A stretch of DNA of 23,651 nt from an uncultured Ruminococcus sp. (GCA_902802975.1 CADCOF010000179.1:1-23651); one strand, 5' to 3'. Counted from the first letter of the stretch, positions 15,005 to 23,531 are shown. Program-made: numbers and translations. Notes: generated by a model from the sequence alone, not told the origin.

Positions 15005-15088
15005 ATAAGTAATCTTTCTGAGATTTTTTTTGTTTTCACACAGTCTGCATTTATATTTTGAAGCTTTGAGCTAACCAACTCAACACTA

Positions 15089-15805
15089 TCATTCCGCCTT
15101 ATTTTCTTTTTTCTTAAGCGTCAGCTTCTTTTCCTGCCCATGAATCAGCCTGACAATGTTCTCGTGGTGCTTGGCAATGACGCCGCCGCATACAACAAAC
15201 ATCGTCCCTGTAACGATACCCGCATACTGCGCCGAATATATTCCCGCAGATTTGAAGCCATAATAATATGTAACAACAAATGTTGCAATAACCACAACAA
15301 TTCCCGAGATGATTGAGCTGAGCGACACAATTTTGGAGCAGATAAAGACTATCAAAAACGCAGTGAGTGCGATTGCAAACACGATTGGATTAATCACAGC
15401 CAGCAGTGCCGCCACAGTCACAACTCCCTTGCCGCCCTTGAAATGAAAATACACAGGGAAAATATGACCCAAAAAGCAGCACATGCCCGCGAGGTATTTT
15501 CCGTAGCCCAACAATTCCGCCTGAGGTATCGTTGCATCCATTGTTTTAAACAGGATACCGCCGATAACCACGGAGATCACGCATTTCAAAAAATCACCGA
15601 TAAATGTAATCACTCCCGCAGTGACGCCTACAGAGCGCATCACATTTGTAAAGCCGCCGTTGCCGCTGCCCATCGTCCTGATATCTTTGCCAGTGAACAG
15701 TTTAGTTACAATTATGGCAATATTTAAGCTGCCGAGAAGATATGATACCGCAATCACGACTACGATTTTTAACAAATTGATAGGATCGGTAAATAAACTT
15801 ACCAT
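15089..15805 (-). CDS. plsY: Glycerol-3-phosphate acyltransferase PlsY
   Basis: Integral membrane enzyme that moves an acyl group from acyl-phosphate to glycerol 3-phosphate, the first step of phospholipid synthesis. The 238-aa protein shows several membrane helices and the three PlsY motifs: GSGNGGFTNVMR (46-57, against the usual GSGN-GATN), GHIFPVYFHFKGGKGVVT (113-130) and an AKHHENI segment near the C-terminus. A lysine-rich tail ends the protein. The ATG at 15805 has AAGGA about 9 nt upstream. It starts 33 bp after the der stop on the same strand, the usual der-plsY order in Firmicutes, so the two are probably cotranscribed. Confidence 0.96.
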   Translation of the reverse strand: MVSLFTDPINLLKIVVVIAVSYLLGSLNIAIIVTKLFTGKDIRTMGSGNGGFTNVMRSVGVTAGVITFIGDFLKCVISVVIGGILFKTMDATIPQAELLGYGKYLAGMCCFLGHIFPVYFHFKGGKGVVTVAALLAVINPIVFAIALTAFLIVFICSKIVSLSSIISGIVVVIATFVVTYYYGFKSAGIYSAQYAGIVTGTMFVVCGGVIAKHHENIVRLIHGQEKKLTLKKKENKAE

Positions 15806-15838
15806 ATAATGCTTCCTTCCGTTAATTATTAGTTTATA

Positions 15839-17164
15839 TCAATTACGCTTTTCTCCGCGCTCACGCACAACAAATCTGATGGGCGTTCCGACAAGTCCGA
15901 ATGCGTCACGAATTCTGTTCTCGAGATAACGCCTGTATGAAAAGTGAAACAAATCGGCCGAATTAACAAAACAAACAAATGTGGGGGGGGTTACCGACGC
16001 CTGAGTCATGTAGAATATCTTTAATCTTCTGCCCTTATCCGTGGGGGGCTGCACTCTTGCGGTTGCCTCCGCGAGTATTTCGTTGAGAACGCCCGTCTTT
16101 ATTCTCATATTCGCCGACGCTGCCACCTGCGATATCATATCAAACAGCTTGTCCACACGCTGCCCCGTCTTTGCAGATATAAATATGATCGGCGCATACG
16201 ACATAAATGAAAAATCGACTTCGAGTTTCTTTCTCATCTGATCGAGAGTCTTGCCGTCTTTTTCGACTGCGTCCCATTTATTAACAGCTATGATACAGCC
16301 CTTCCCCGCTTCGTGCGCAAGACCGGCTACTTTTGAATCCTGCTCCGTAAAACCTTCCGTTGCGTCAATCATGATAACGCACACGTCGGAACGCTCAATC
16401 GCCATTTTAGCACGAAGAATGCTGTATTTTTCGATGTTGTCATCAACTTTGCTTTTTCGCCGCAGTCCCGCCGTATCTGTAAAGTTGAATTTTCCGTGGT
16501 CGTTTTCCACAAGCGTATCAATCGTATCGCGCGTTGTGCCGGCGATATCGGAAACAATACATCTTTCCGAACCGGAAATATAGTTGACAAGAGAAGATTT
16601 TCCCGCGTTCGGCTTACCTATAACGGCAACGGAGATAATGTCGCTTTCTTCTTCTTCGTCGTCATCAGGCGGAAAATACTCAAACATGGCGTCGAGAAGG
16701 TCTCCCGTGCCGTGACCGTGAACGGACGATACAGCGATTGGATCGCCAAGCCCCAGATTGTAAAATTCATAGAACTCCGGTTCGGGCTCGCCTATCGTGT
16801 CACATTTATTGACGCACAAAACAACAGGGCGGCCGCTTTTTTGTATCATGGCGGCAACTTCTCTGTCGGCTGCTACAATTCCCGCTCGAATATCGACCAC
16901 AAGAACAATAACATCGGCGGTCTCAATAGCAATTTCAGCCTGACGTCGCATTTGCGACAAAATCACGTCCTTTGAATCAGGCTCGATTCCGCCTGTATCG
17001 ATTATGGTAAACTTCCTGTTTCGCCATTCGCACTCGCCGTAGAGTCGGTCTCTTGTGACGCCGGGCGTATCATCAACGATGGAAAGCCGCTGACCGATGA
17101 GTTTATTGAAAAGCGTAGACTTTCCGACATTCGGCCGCCCGACAATAGCTGCAATAGGTTTCAT
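15839..17164 (-). CDS. der: Ribosome biogenesis GTPase Der (EngA)
   Basis: Essential double GTPase that helps 50S ribosome assembly. The 441-aa product has G domain 1 with GRPNVGKST (9-17), DTGG and NKCD (119-122). An acidic linker (DDDEEEE) leads to G domain 2 with GKPNAGKSS (183-191), DTAG and NKWD. A C-terminal KH-like domain (about 350-441) ends in FGLVGTPIRFVVRERG. All GTP-binding motifs are intact. The ATG at 17164 has AAGGTG 5 nt upstream. It lies between rpmF, beyond a terminator, and plsY. The coding strand has a run of eight C (15983-15990 on the + strand) in the KH-like part, at TPPTF, a possible slippage site. Confidence 0.97.
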   Translation of the reverse strand: MKPIAAIVGRPNVGKSTLFNKLIGQRLSIVDDTPGVTRDRLYGECEWRNRKFTIIDTGGIEPDSKDVILSQMRRQAEIAIETADVIVLVVDIRAGIVAADREVAAMIQKSGRPVVLCVNKCDTIGEPEPEFYEFYNLGLGDPIAVSSVHGHGTGDLLDAMFEYFPPDDDEEEESDIISVAVIGKPNAGKSSLVNYISGSERCIVSDIAGTTRDTIDTLVENDHGKFNFTDTAGLRRKSKVDDNIEKYSILRAKMAIERSDVCVIMIDATEGFTEQDSKVAGLAHEAGKGCIIAVNKWDAVEKDGKTLDQMRKKLEVDFSFMSYAPIIFISAKTGQRVDKLFDMISQVAASANMRIKTGVLNEILAEATARVQPPTDKGRRLKIFYMTQASVTPPTFVCFVNSADLFHFSYRRYLENRIRDAFGLVGTPIRFVVRERGEKRN

Positions 17165-17197
17165 TTTATCACCTTACTTTAACTTCATGTATTGGTT

Positions 17198-17227
17198 AAA
17201 AAAACAAGGGAGGAACTCGCCTCCCTT
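17198..17227 (-). terminator. Terminator after rpmF
   Basis: On the minus strand AAGGGAGG (17227-17220) pairs with CCTCCCTT (17213-17206), followed by GTTTTTTT (complement of 17205-17198). It separates rpmF from der, so der needs read-through or its own promoter, which I could not identify. Confidence 0.9.
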
Positions 17228-17265
17228 TAAAATACCTGTTCTCAAAAGAGACGCAGTATAATTTA

Positions 17266-17451
17266 TCAATCCTCTTCGAAAACTAAAACCTGTCTGCCGT
17301 TGTAATCGCCGCAGGCAGCACAAACTCTGTGGGGAGCTTTCCACTCGCCGCAGTTAGGGCACTTCGAAAGAGCCGGAGCCTGAAGTTTCCAAACATTATT
17401 TCTTCTTGTATTCTTTCTTGCATGTGACGATTTTCTCTTAGGTACAGCCAT
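17266..17451 (-). CDS. rpmF: 50S ribosomal protein L32
   Basis: A 61-aa basic ribosomal protein. The N-terminus MAVPKRKSSHARKNTRR is the L32 signature. A zinc ribbon is formed by CPNC (about 31-34) and CAAC (about 44-47), so this is the zinc-binding form. The ATG at 17451 has AAGGAGG 8 nt upstream. It follows the DUF177 gene by 32 bp in the classic yceD-rpmF pair, transcribed from the promoter at 18040-18068 and ended by a strong terminator. Confidence 0.98.
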   Translation of the reverse strand: MAVPKRKSSHARKNTRRNNVWKLQAPALSKCPNCGEWKAPHRVCAACGDYNGRQVLVFEED

Positions 17452-17483
17452 TTTTATTTCCTCCTTATAGTAAAAAGCAAGCG

Positions 17484-17984
17484 TTATTCTTCAACAAATA
17501 AATTTTTCAGAGCATCCCATCTGGGGTCTGTGTCTTTTGCGTCACAGCCGCAGTCACCCTCGTTAAGATTTTTGCCGCATTTCGGGCACAAGCCCCTGCA
17601 ATCGTTCTTACACAAGTGTTTTGCCGGCAGTGAGAGCAAAATATCCGCCGTAACAGGCGAGTCCAAATCAACGACAAAATCGGGAGCCTCGATGTAATCG
17701 TCCTCGTTTTCACCAACGAGCGACTGCACCGCGGTATGCTTAAAGCAGCAGACAAACGGGGTTATGGTTTCCTCACCGCATCTGTCGCAGGGCGCAGCAT
17801 AATCGAACTTAACCGTAACCGCCAGATCTACGATACCCGCACGATTTTCTGCATATGCCGACACCTTCACAGGTGATTGAAACGGAGCGCAGCCGTTGAA
17901 ATCCAAATCAGACAGATCAAGATCATACTCGGCATTCAAGACCTCATCTTCCGTCAAGAAGACCTTCTTCAAATTCCAAAGCAT
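17484..17984 (-). CDS. DUF177 (YceD family) protein
   Basis: A 166-aa cytoplasmic protein of the DUF177/YceD family, almost always encoded just before rpmF and, in other bacteria and plastids, linked to 23S rRNA or large-subunit maturation. The beta-rich N-terminus contains DYAAPCDRCGEE. The C-terminus has the family motif CRGLCPKCGKNLNEGDCGC (in part), a probable zinc site. The ATG at 17984 is chosen because GAGGTG lies directly before it (4-nt gap); a TTG at 17996 would start inside that site. Promoter at 18040-18068; rpmF follows after 32 bp. Confidence 0.9.
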   Translation of the reverse strand: MLWNLKKVFLTEDEVLNAEYDLDLSDLDFNGCAPFQSPVKVSAYAENRAGIVDLAVTVKFDYAAPCDRCGEETITPFVCCFKHTAVQSLVGENEDDYIEAPDFVVDLDSPVTADILLSLPAKHLCKNDCRGLCPKCGKNLNEGDCGCDAKDTDPRWDALKNLFVEE

Positions 17985-18039
17985 ATTGCACCTCAATAAA
18001 CATACTCATATTCCGATTTCATCTGAAATACCGCATTTT

Positions 18040-18068
18040 ATTATACATCTTCACGCGGCGTTTGTCAA
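18040..18068 (-). promoter_or_regulatory. Consensus promoter of the DUF177-rpmF operon
   Basis: On the minus strand TTGACA (18063-18068), 17 bp, TATAAT (18040-18045). Both hexamers are perfect. The leader is about 50 nt. Confidence 0.9.
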
Positions 18069-18182
18069 TAGGGAATGAGAAAAATATTCCGCCTGAGCAG
18101 CTGAAAATAATGTATTGAAAACGCTTGATCTATCTGAATACATACTTACCACCATGCATCAAGCTAAGCCATGATATAGTAC

Positions 18183-18252
18183 ATCATAAAGTTTTTCGCC
18201 CAGCCTTTTTTCAAAAAGGCTGGGCGCCGGAGGCATACTGAAAGCCTGAGGT
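18183..18252. repeat. Dispersed hairpin repeat, copy 2
   Basis: Copy of the element at 1-70. The stem is longer and perfect: 18197-18210 pairs with 18213-18226 (14 bp, 2-nt loop). Compared with copy 1, one A-T pair has become C-G and a C·C mismatch is now a C-G pair. The element reaches the spoIIE stop codon (18252-18254). On the minus strand the stem is followed by AAAAAC, so termination is not obvious. The remaining bases of 18069-18182 show nothing firm. Confidence 0.75.
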
Positions 18253-20534
18253 TATATTATCATCGTGCCCACTACAGTTATATCATCATCTCGATCCAGT
18301 TTGCTGCCTATCATTGCCTCGTCGATAATGTCATTTACCAACCGCTGAATGTCTTCGCCCTCAAAATCACGCATCATTGCGCTTATCCAATTATCGCTGA
18401 TTGCTACTGCGCCGTCCGACACCATCACTACTATGTCGCCCGCGTTAAGTTTCCTTTCATCGTGTGTGAGCCTCACGTCCGGCATTATTCCCGCCGGCAG
18501 CGACGTCGGCTCGACTCTCTCCACTTTGCCGCTCCTTCTGATAAACGTCACCGGCGCGCCCGCTTTCATTATCTCGGTTTCGCCGCTGAACAAATCTATG
18601 CACATTATGTCCAACGTTGCAAGCGACTCATCGTCCGACTTCACCATCAGCGCGGAGTTTGCCGCACTCATTGCCGCGTCAAATCCAAGCCCCGAACGTA
18701 TCAGCTTCGATACAATGCTGACCGCCATACAGCCGTCTACGGCAGCTCGTCCTCCTGTACCCATTCCGTCGCTTATGATCGCAATGAAACGCCCCTGACC
18801 GTCATTGAAGTAATTCAAGCTGTCGCCGCACAGCCGCCCGTCTTTGCAAATGTGCTGCGCCGTGCCGATATTTACATCAAGCCGCGGTTTTTCGTTGAGC
18901 GTTATCCTCAGCCTGTTTCCGGAATTCGTCAGTTTCGCAGTGTCGAGCCGCCTTCCGCACAGCCGCGAAATGTCGCTTTCAATGCTCTCTTTCTTTAGTA
19001 CTCGCCTGTCATCTGCTGACGTCTCGGCTTCTATTGACATTCGCCCGTATGTGTTCAGCCGCACAGAACATTCAAACACAACGCAGCCTTTCATTCTCAG
19101 GTAATCGCTTATTTTTTCCTGTGCCGCCTCGTCGAATGATTCAAACTGCTCCAGTTCGTTTTTTATCCCGCTCAGTATCTCGCCCAGACCGCAGAACTGC
19201 CCCGCCACAACGCCGCGTATCTGCGCTGTTCTCGCCTTTGCCGTTAGGTATCCCCTGTAGCTTAAGTAACTCTCGTTTATCGAGCGCGCCAACTCTCGTG
19301 AACGGCAGCACCGCTTGCTAAACACGCGCGTTATGTCGTTTTCGTCAATCTCTCCCGCCGCCGTCAATATCGGCTGAAGTGACTTGAGTTTCTCTTCACT
19401 GCCCACATCACGAAAACAAAACGCCCTCATTCCGCAGCGCGAACAGCACTCCTCAATGCTTCTTTCAAACACGCTGTCAAGCTCCTCACTGTAGTGTTCT
19501 CCAAGACGCTTTGCAACTGAATTCACGGCTTCGTTTATGCTGCCTATAGCTTTTGACGCAAGATCAAGCCTCATGATCACAGTTCGCCGCGCACTGTCCG
19601 AATAATCTTCGCTTTTGTGAGGTGACACCAAAAACGCGGCTCTGCTCCCCCACTCTTTGGGAAAACAAAGAAAAATTGCCGATGCGATAGCCGTCTCATA
19701 AAACATAATAGCCGTTTGCTGCGTTATCCCTCCCGTCATACCAATGATCGTGCTGCAAAACAAAAATGCAGCCGCCGCGCCTATCTTTCCAATGTACGAA
19801 AACATTCCCGCCATAAGCCCGCCAAAGGCGCAGCCTATCGGCACTGCACCCGGCGCAAACAGCACGCCTACCGCTGTGCCTCCGATACAGCCGCCCGCCG
19901 CCGCACCATAATACGCACAAAACATGACAGCTATATACGCAAGTATTCTTCCCACTGATATATACCCTATCTTAATATTACCGGTTGAAAGCAAAAAGAC
20001 GCAGCATGTCATTATAACGCACACTACTTCTCTTTTGTTGAAGGCGGCAGCACCCTTACCCGTGCCTAAAAGACGCACGCTCTCTTTCATAAAATAAGCA
20101 CCGCACGCTCCCAGCATAGCTTCGGCAAAGCACAGCACAATTTCTGCGCTGCCTTTGCCCGATGCAGCGATCATAACGCCGCCGGTACACAGCAGCGGCG
20201 CAGCCGCAACTATAGGCGAAAACACGCGGCTTTCACACACACGTTTGAGATCGGAAAAAAGCCACCGAAACGCAGCGACCGCGACAACAGAGGCTGCCAG
20301 CCGAAAACTGTCGCCCCTGAGAGCAAGCACAACGCCCAGCACCGCGCCTGATGCGCTCATGGGAACAAACCTCCACTCAACAGCTGCCACAAGCGCAACG
20401 CCAAAAGGCATACATCCGCCCCACACGCGCCCCTGTGACACAACAACCCCACACAAAAAGTACACCGCCTGCATTAGTGCGCCGCTGCTCAAGGCACGCA
20501 CAGCAGGTGATTTTATTTTTGCAGCATATTTCAT
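18252..20534 (-). CDS. spoIIE: Stage II sporulation protein E, membrane PP2C phosphatase
   Basis: Membrane serine phosphatase that dephosphorylates the anti-anti-sigma factor SpoIIAA and so activates sigma-F in the forespore. The 760-aa product (numbered from the chosen start) has a hydrophobic N-terminal half with about ten membrane segments (about 15-310), a central regulatory region with a cysteine cluster (CCSRCGMRAFCF) and a C-terminal PP2C domain: SDGMG (588-592), SDGAV (706-710) and DDDITVV (749-755), which carry the metal-binding aspartates. Start: the ATG at 20534 has AAAGGA about 9 nt upstream. An earlier in-frame ATG at 20567 has no good ribosome-binding site and overlaps a TATAAT, so transcription may begin after it. 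The gene is single, and its end touches repeat copy 2. It strongly suggests a spore former. Confidence 0.95.
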   Translation of the reverse strand: MKYAAKIKSPAVRALSSGALMQAVYFLCGVVVSQGRVWGGCMPFGVALVAAVEWRFVPMSASGAVLGVVLALRGDSFRLAASVVAVAAFRWLFSDLKRVCESRVFSPIVAAAPLLCTGGVMIAASGKGSAEIVLCFAEAMLGACGAYFMKESVRLLGTGKGAAAFNKREVVCVIMTCCVFLLSTGNIKIGYISVGRILAYIAVMFCAYYGAAAGGCIGGTAVGVLFAPGAVPIGCAFGGLMAGMFSYIGKIGAAAAFLFCSTIIGMTGGITQQTAIMFYETAIASAIFLCFPKEWGSRAAFLVSPHKSEDYSDSARRTVIMRLDLASKAIGSINEAVNSVAKRLGEHYSEELDSVFERSIEECCSRCGMRAFCFRDVGSEEKLKSLQPILTAAGEIDENDITRVFSKRCCRSRELARSINESYLSYRGYLTAKARTAQIRGVVAGQFCGLGEILSGIKNELEQFESFDEAAQEKISDYLRMKGCVVFECSVRLNTYGRMSIEAETSADDRRVLKKESIESDISRLCGRRLDTAKLTNSGNRLRITLNEKPRLDVNIGTAQHICKDGRLCGDSLNYFNDGQGRFIAIISDGMGTGGRAAVDGCMAVSIVSKLIRSGLGFDAAMSAANSALMVKSDDESLATLDIMCIDLFSGETEIMKAGAPVTFIRRSGKVERVEPTSLPAGIMPDVRLTHDERKLNAGDIVVMVSDGAVAISDNWISAMMRDFEGEDIQRLVNDIIDEAMIGSKLDRDDDITVVGTMII

Positions 20535-20565
20535 CAAATCGTTCCTTTCGTTTGTGATAATTTTC

Positions 20566-20571
20566 ATTATA
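20566..20571 (-). promoter_or_regulatory. Possible -10 element of spoIIE
   Basis: TATAAT on the minus strand, with no good -35 at 17 bp. TGTCGTT at 20607-20613 resembles a Spo0A box (TGTCGAA, 5 of 7 positions) about 36 bp upstream, as expected for a Spo0A-activated promoter. The match is weak. Confidence 0.3.
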
Positions 20572-20772
20572 CACTTTACCCGGCTAATATTATGTCACTC
20601 TGCGTTTGTCGTTTGAGGTTATTGACTGTATTTAGATTTATGATTTGCTCGATTTTCATTATGATTTTTGTAATTTAGCAAACAATTTGACGCAATAAAA
20701 AATAGCTAAAAAAGCCTCTTAATATTTGTGTAATATTTTTTCATCAAAAAGGTATGAATAATCAGATTGGAA

Positions 20773-20781
20773 TGTTATAAT
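20773..20781 (+). promoter_or_regulatory. Extended -10 promoter of the DUF5677 gene
   Basis: TGT-TATAAT at 20773-20781; the -35 (TATGAA) is poor. The predicted start near 20788 leaves about 25 nt before the TTG at 20813. The rest of 20568-20772 is AT-rich with no gene I can support. Confidence 0.55.
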
Positions 20782-20812
20782 ACACATATATAAATCAAAG
20801 TCGGTGAATAAA

Positions 20813-21652
20813 TTGGATTTTTCGAAAGAACTCCTCGATAAAAATGCGCAGCGGTGGAATTATACAGACGCTGTGCTTATTGTAAAAAAATGCGAAGAAT
20901 ATGCTTCTCTTATCGAGCTACACAAACTTGACGATCTGTTTACAAAAATAGCCGCCGAAACATATTCAAAAGCGATAATCACAACAAAAGAGATACTGAC
21001 GCTGCTGTACAACGGCTATCCGGAAGGTGCAATGGCACTTTCCAGAATATTGTACGAATCAATGGTGATAATACGCTTTTTGTATGAAAGGCGCAGCGAC
21101 CACAAGCTGTTGGAGCGTTATATCGATGACTTTTATGTAAAAGTATCGAGAGATAAAATAAAGTATTATAGCTATATATGTACATATTCGCAGGACAAAA
21201 GAGAACTTGAAGACGCGCAGCAGCGCAAATCAGCAGCACGCAAAGAACACAACAAACTGAAAGAAAAATACTCGGAATTCCTGACATATAATAAACAAGG
21301 CAGTTATTTGCACGATTATTGGTGGATAGGGAATGTTCTTCCATCACGAAATTTTGGTGCAATACAAAACGAAACTGCGCTTGAAAATCTGAAAATACTG
21401 TACATCATATCATGTTACAGAGCGCACTCGGGAGTAGTTGGCAACGCGATACGTTTTGGCACACTCTTAGACGAAACAACGCTTTCAACCGGCGGAAGTC
21501 TTGAGGGCTTTCAGGTTCCGTTTTGTTTTTCTTTCGTATGTTTCGGGATACTAACCGAAACGCTTTTTGACTGCATTTGCATTGACTCGAAAGAGATAAC
21601 AGAGAAAATTGAGGAGTTAATAGCACCGTTCGAGAATTATTTGTATAGATAA
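20813..21652 (+). CDS. DUF5677 domain-containing protein
   Basis: A 279-aa, mostly helical soluble protein that I assign to DUF5677 from the segment GAMALSRILYESMVIIRFLYERR (in part) and the later conserved helices (ENLKILYIISCYRAHSGVVG). The function of the family is unknown. A charged, probably coiled-coil stretch lies around 125-160 (KRELEDAQQRKSAARKEHNK). No signal peptide or clear membrane helix is seen. Start: TTG at 20813 is chosen because GGTGA (20803-20807) lies 5 nt upstream; a GTG at 20804 (282 aa) has no ribosome-binding site. It is an orphan between housekeeping genes, AT-rich, with no terminator recognised. It may be an acquired accessory gene. Confidence 0.75.
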   Translation: MDFSKELLDKNAQRWNYTDAVLIVKKCEEYASLIELHKLDDLFTKIAAETYSKAIITTKEILTLLYNGYPEGAMALSRILYESMVIIRFLYERRSDHKLLERYIDDFYVKVSRDKIKYYSYICTYSQDKRELEDAQQRKSAARKEHNKLKEKYSEFLTYNKQGSYLHDYWWIGNVLPSRNFGAIQNETALENLKILYIISCYRAHSGVVGNAIRFGTLLDETTLSTGGSLEGFQVPFCFSFVCFGILTETLFDCICIDSKEITEKIEELIAPFENYLYR

Positions 21653-21721
21653 CTTATTTTGTCGCAATTCGCTGCCTCAACACAAAATTTAAAAAATAGT
21701 ATAAAAATTTTAAGTTTTGAC

Positions 21722-21749
21722 TTGAAATTTTGCAAAATATTGATATAAT
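21722..21749 (+). promoter_or_regulatory. Promoter of the small membrane protein gene
   Basis: TTGAAA (21722-21727), 16 bp, TATAAT (21744-21749), with TGA extending the -10. An alternative -35, TTGACT at 21717-21722, is 21 bp away, a spacing seen in Spo0A-activated promoters. TGTCGCA at 21660-21666 matches the Spo0A box at 6 of 7 positions, but chance is possible. Confidence 0.6.
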
Positions 21750-21788
21750 ATAATTGTAAGGTTTTTTTACTTGAGAGGGGCAGTAGTT

Positions 21789-22160
21789 ATGAACAAGTAT
21801 ATCAGAAAGCTGGGCTTCAGAGCCTCGGACGAAATGGAAATGGCAGTTACCATCAAGTCAATAAGATACGCGTGGCTGTATGTTATGTGTTTCTTGATTT
21901 GCTGGGGTGTGCTTCATGCCATTGACTCATCGGAAATACCCATGGTTCAACTCGCTCTTGTCTTCACAGCTGAACTTCTTTACTTCGCCCTCCAGTGGTG
22001 GTACACTAAGAAAGCTGTCAGTGAAAACAAGTCCGAACATCACAGCATTAAGACTTTGAAGGCAAAAGGCAGAGGCAAGAACTCTTACGAGTACATCTAT
22101 GAGGATGAAGACGGCAACCAGTACATTTACGAAGAGATTCCCGAAGACGATAAGAAATGA
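21789..22160 (+). CDS. Small two-helix membrane protein of unknown function
   Basis: A 123-aa protein with two membrane helices (about 27-45, AWLYVMCFLICWGVLHAI; and 52-71, VQLALVFTAELLYFALQWWY). A basic stretch follows (KTLKAKGRGK), then a strongly acidic, tyrosine-containing tail (YEYIYEDEDGNQYIYEEIPEDDKK in part) that should face the cytoplasm. The short N-terminus contains SDEMEMA, similar to small Clostridia membrane proteins such as DUF6442, but I cannot assign the family with confidence. The ATG at 21789 has GAGGGG about 8 nt upstream; a TTG at 21771 overlaps that site and is rejected. It has its own promoter, and a terminator directly downstream is shared with dnaJ. Confidence 0.8.
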   Translation: MNKYIRKLGFRASDEMEMAVTIKSIRYAWLYVMCFLICWGVLHAIDSSEIPMVQLALVFTAELLYFALQWWYTKKAVSENKSEHHSIKTLKAKGRGKNSYEYIYEDEDGNQYIYEEIPEDDKK

Positions 22161-22174
22161 TCTTTCGTAATAAG

Positions 22175-22205
22175 AAAGAGCGGGCTTTTTAGGCTCGCTC
22201 TTTTT
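22175..22205. terminator. Bidirectional terminator between small membrane protein and dnaJ
   Basis: AAAGAGCG-GGC (22175-22185) pairs with GC(C/T)CGCTCTTT (22193-22203) with one G·U. TTTTTC follows on the + strand and CTTTCTT on the minus strand. It lies 15 nt after the + gene stop and 10 nt after the dnaJ stop. Confidence 0.8.
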
Positions 22206-22214
22206 CTTTATTTT

Positions 22215-23393
22215 TTATTTGTTGTTATTTAAAAACTCATCTATTTTTTCACCGAAAGCCTCAAGTTTATCTTTCAGGCTTTTTCTTCCGGGATAATTCT
22301 TATCTGTTGAACAGCTGTCGAATTCCTTCAAAAGTTCCTTCTGTTTCTTTGACAAGTTTTTCGGCACCTCGATTGTTACTTTTACGTACTCGTCACCTCT
22401 GCCTCTTCCGTTGAGACTGGGAATACCTCTGCCCTTCAATCTGAATGTATCGCCGGGCTGTACGCCTTCTTTGATCGTGTATTTCACCTTGCCGTCAAGC
22501 GTGGGAACTACCACCTCTGCGCCAAGACACGCCTGCACAAACGTCAGCGGAAGTGTGCAGTACACATCATTACCCTTGCGCTCAAACAGCGAATGTTTCT
22601 CAACAGTGATCATTATGTAAAGATCACCTGACGGACCGTGATTGATGCCTGTGTTGCCCTTGCCGCCGATAGAAAGTCTCTGACCCTCGTCAACGCCTGC
22701 CGGAATATTGAACTCCTCTTCTATCTTGCGGCGTATTCTGCCCTTGCCGTCGCAGCGCGGACACGGATTCTCTATAACTTTACCTTTGCCGCCGCACGAG
22801 TCGCAAGCTCTCGACGTCTGAACAACGCCAAACGGAGTACGAGAATTTATTGTCACTCTGCCTGTACCGCCGCATGCAGAACAAGTTTTCGTTGTTGTGC
22901 CTTTCTTTGCGCCCGAACCGCCGCACTCATCACAATCTTCTATGCGCTGATATGTGATTTTCTTCCTACAGCCTTTTGCCGCTTCTTCAAAGGTGAGCCG
23001 AAGTTCTATCTCAACGTCCGTGCCGCGTCTTGGTGCATTTGGGTTTGACTGACGTCTGCCGCCGAATCCACCGAAAAAGCTTGAGAAAATGTCGTCGATG
23101 TCAACGCCGCCGTAGCTTCCGTAACTGCCGTATCCGCCGGCACCGCCGCCCGCGCCGTAATTAGGGTCTACTCCCGCGTGACCGAACTGGTCATAGCGGG
23201 CTTTTTTATCTTTATCCGAAAGTACCTCATATGCCTCGTTTACTTCCTTCATATTTTTTTCGGCATCTTTGTCATCGGGGTGAAGGTCGGGGTGATACTG
23301 CTTTGCTTTTTTTCTGAATGCTTTTTTTATCTCATCCTCAGATGCGGATTTATCTATCCCGAGGACTTCATAATAATCTCTTTTATCTGCCAA
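22215..23393 (-). CDS. dnaJ: Chaperone protein DnaJ
   Basis: Hsp40 co-chaperone that delivers substrates to DnaK and stimulates its ATPase. The 392-aa type I protein has the J domain with HPD at 34-36, a Gly/Phe/Tyr-rich region (about 75-115, with GSYGSYGG) and four CxxCxGxG zinc motifs starting at 154, 171, 197 and 211. The substrate-binding beta domains follow (about 225-350), then a C-terminal dimerisation segment. The start is TTG at 23393: AGGAGGG lies about 7 nt upstream and no ATG or GTG is available near the J domain. grpE and dnaK, usually directly upstream, are not present; a promoter lies just upstream and no CIRCE operator is seen. Confidence 0.97.
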   Translation of the reverse strand: MADKRDYYEVLGIDKSASEDEIKKAFRKKAKQYHPDLHPDDKDAEKNMKEVNEAYEVLSDKDKKARYDQFGHAGVDPNYGAGGGAGGYGSYGSYGGVDIDDIFSSFFGGFGGRRQSNPNAPRRGTDVEIELRLTFEEAAKGCRKKITYQRIEDCDECGGSGAKKGTTTKTCSACGGTGRVTINSRTPFGVVQTSRACDSCGGKGKVIENPCPRCDGKGRIRRKIEEEFNIPAGVDEGQRLSIGGKGNTGINHGPSGDLYIMITVEKHSLFERKGNDVYCTLPLTFVQACLGAEVVVPTLDGKVKYTIKEGVQPGDTFRLKGRGIPSLNGRGRGDEYVKVTIEVPKNLSKKQKELLKEFDSCSTDKNYPGRKSLKDKLEAFGEKIDEFLNNNK

Positions 23394-23429
23394 GGTAATT
23401 CCCTCCTGTATAGTACAAACATTTCTTTT

Positions 23430-23458
23430 CTTATATCAGTATTCAATACGGTTTCCAA
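23430..23458 (-). promoter_or_regulatory. Promoter of dnaJ
   Basis: On the minus strand TTGGAA (23453-23458), 17 bp, TATAAG (23430-23435), with TGA extending the -10. The leader is about 30 nt. It supports independent transcription of dnaJ. Confidence 0.7.
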
Positions 23459-23531
23459 TATGATATTCTACTTGATTTTCAAGAAAAATGCAAAACTTAA
23501 ATACAAATATAAAAAAAGAATGATTGAATGT

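Noticed and set aside
14896..15088. T-box or SAM riboswitch before metG.
   Set aside because: No T-box core sequence (TGGNACCGCG) or S-box core is present; only a small hairpin is seen.
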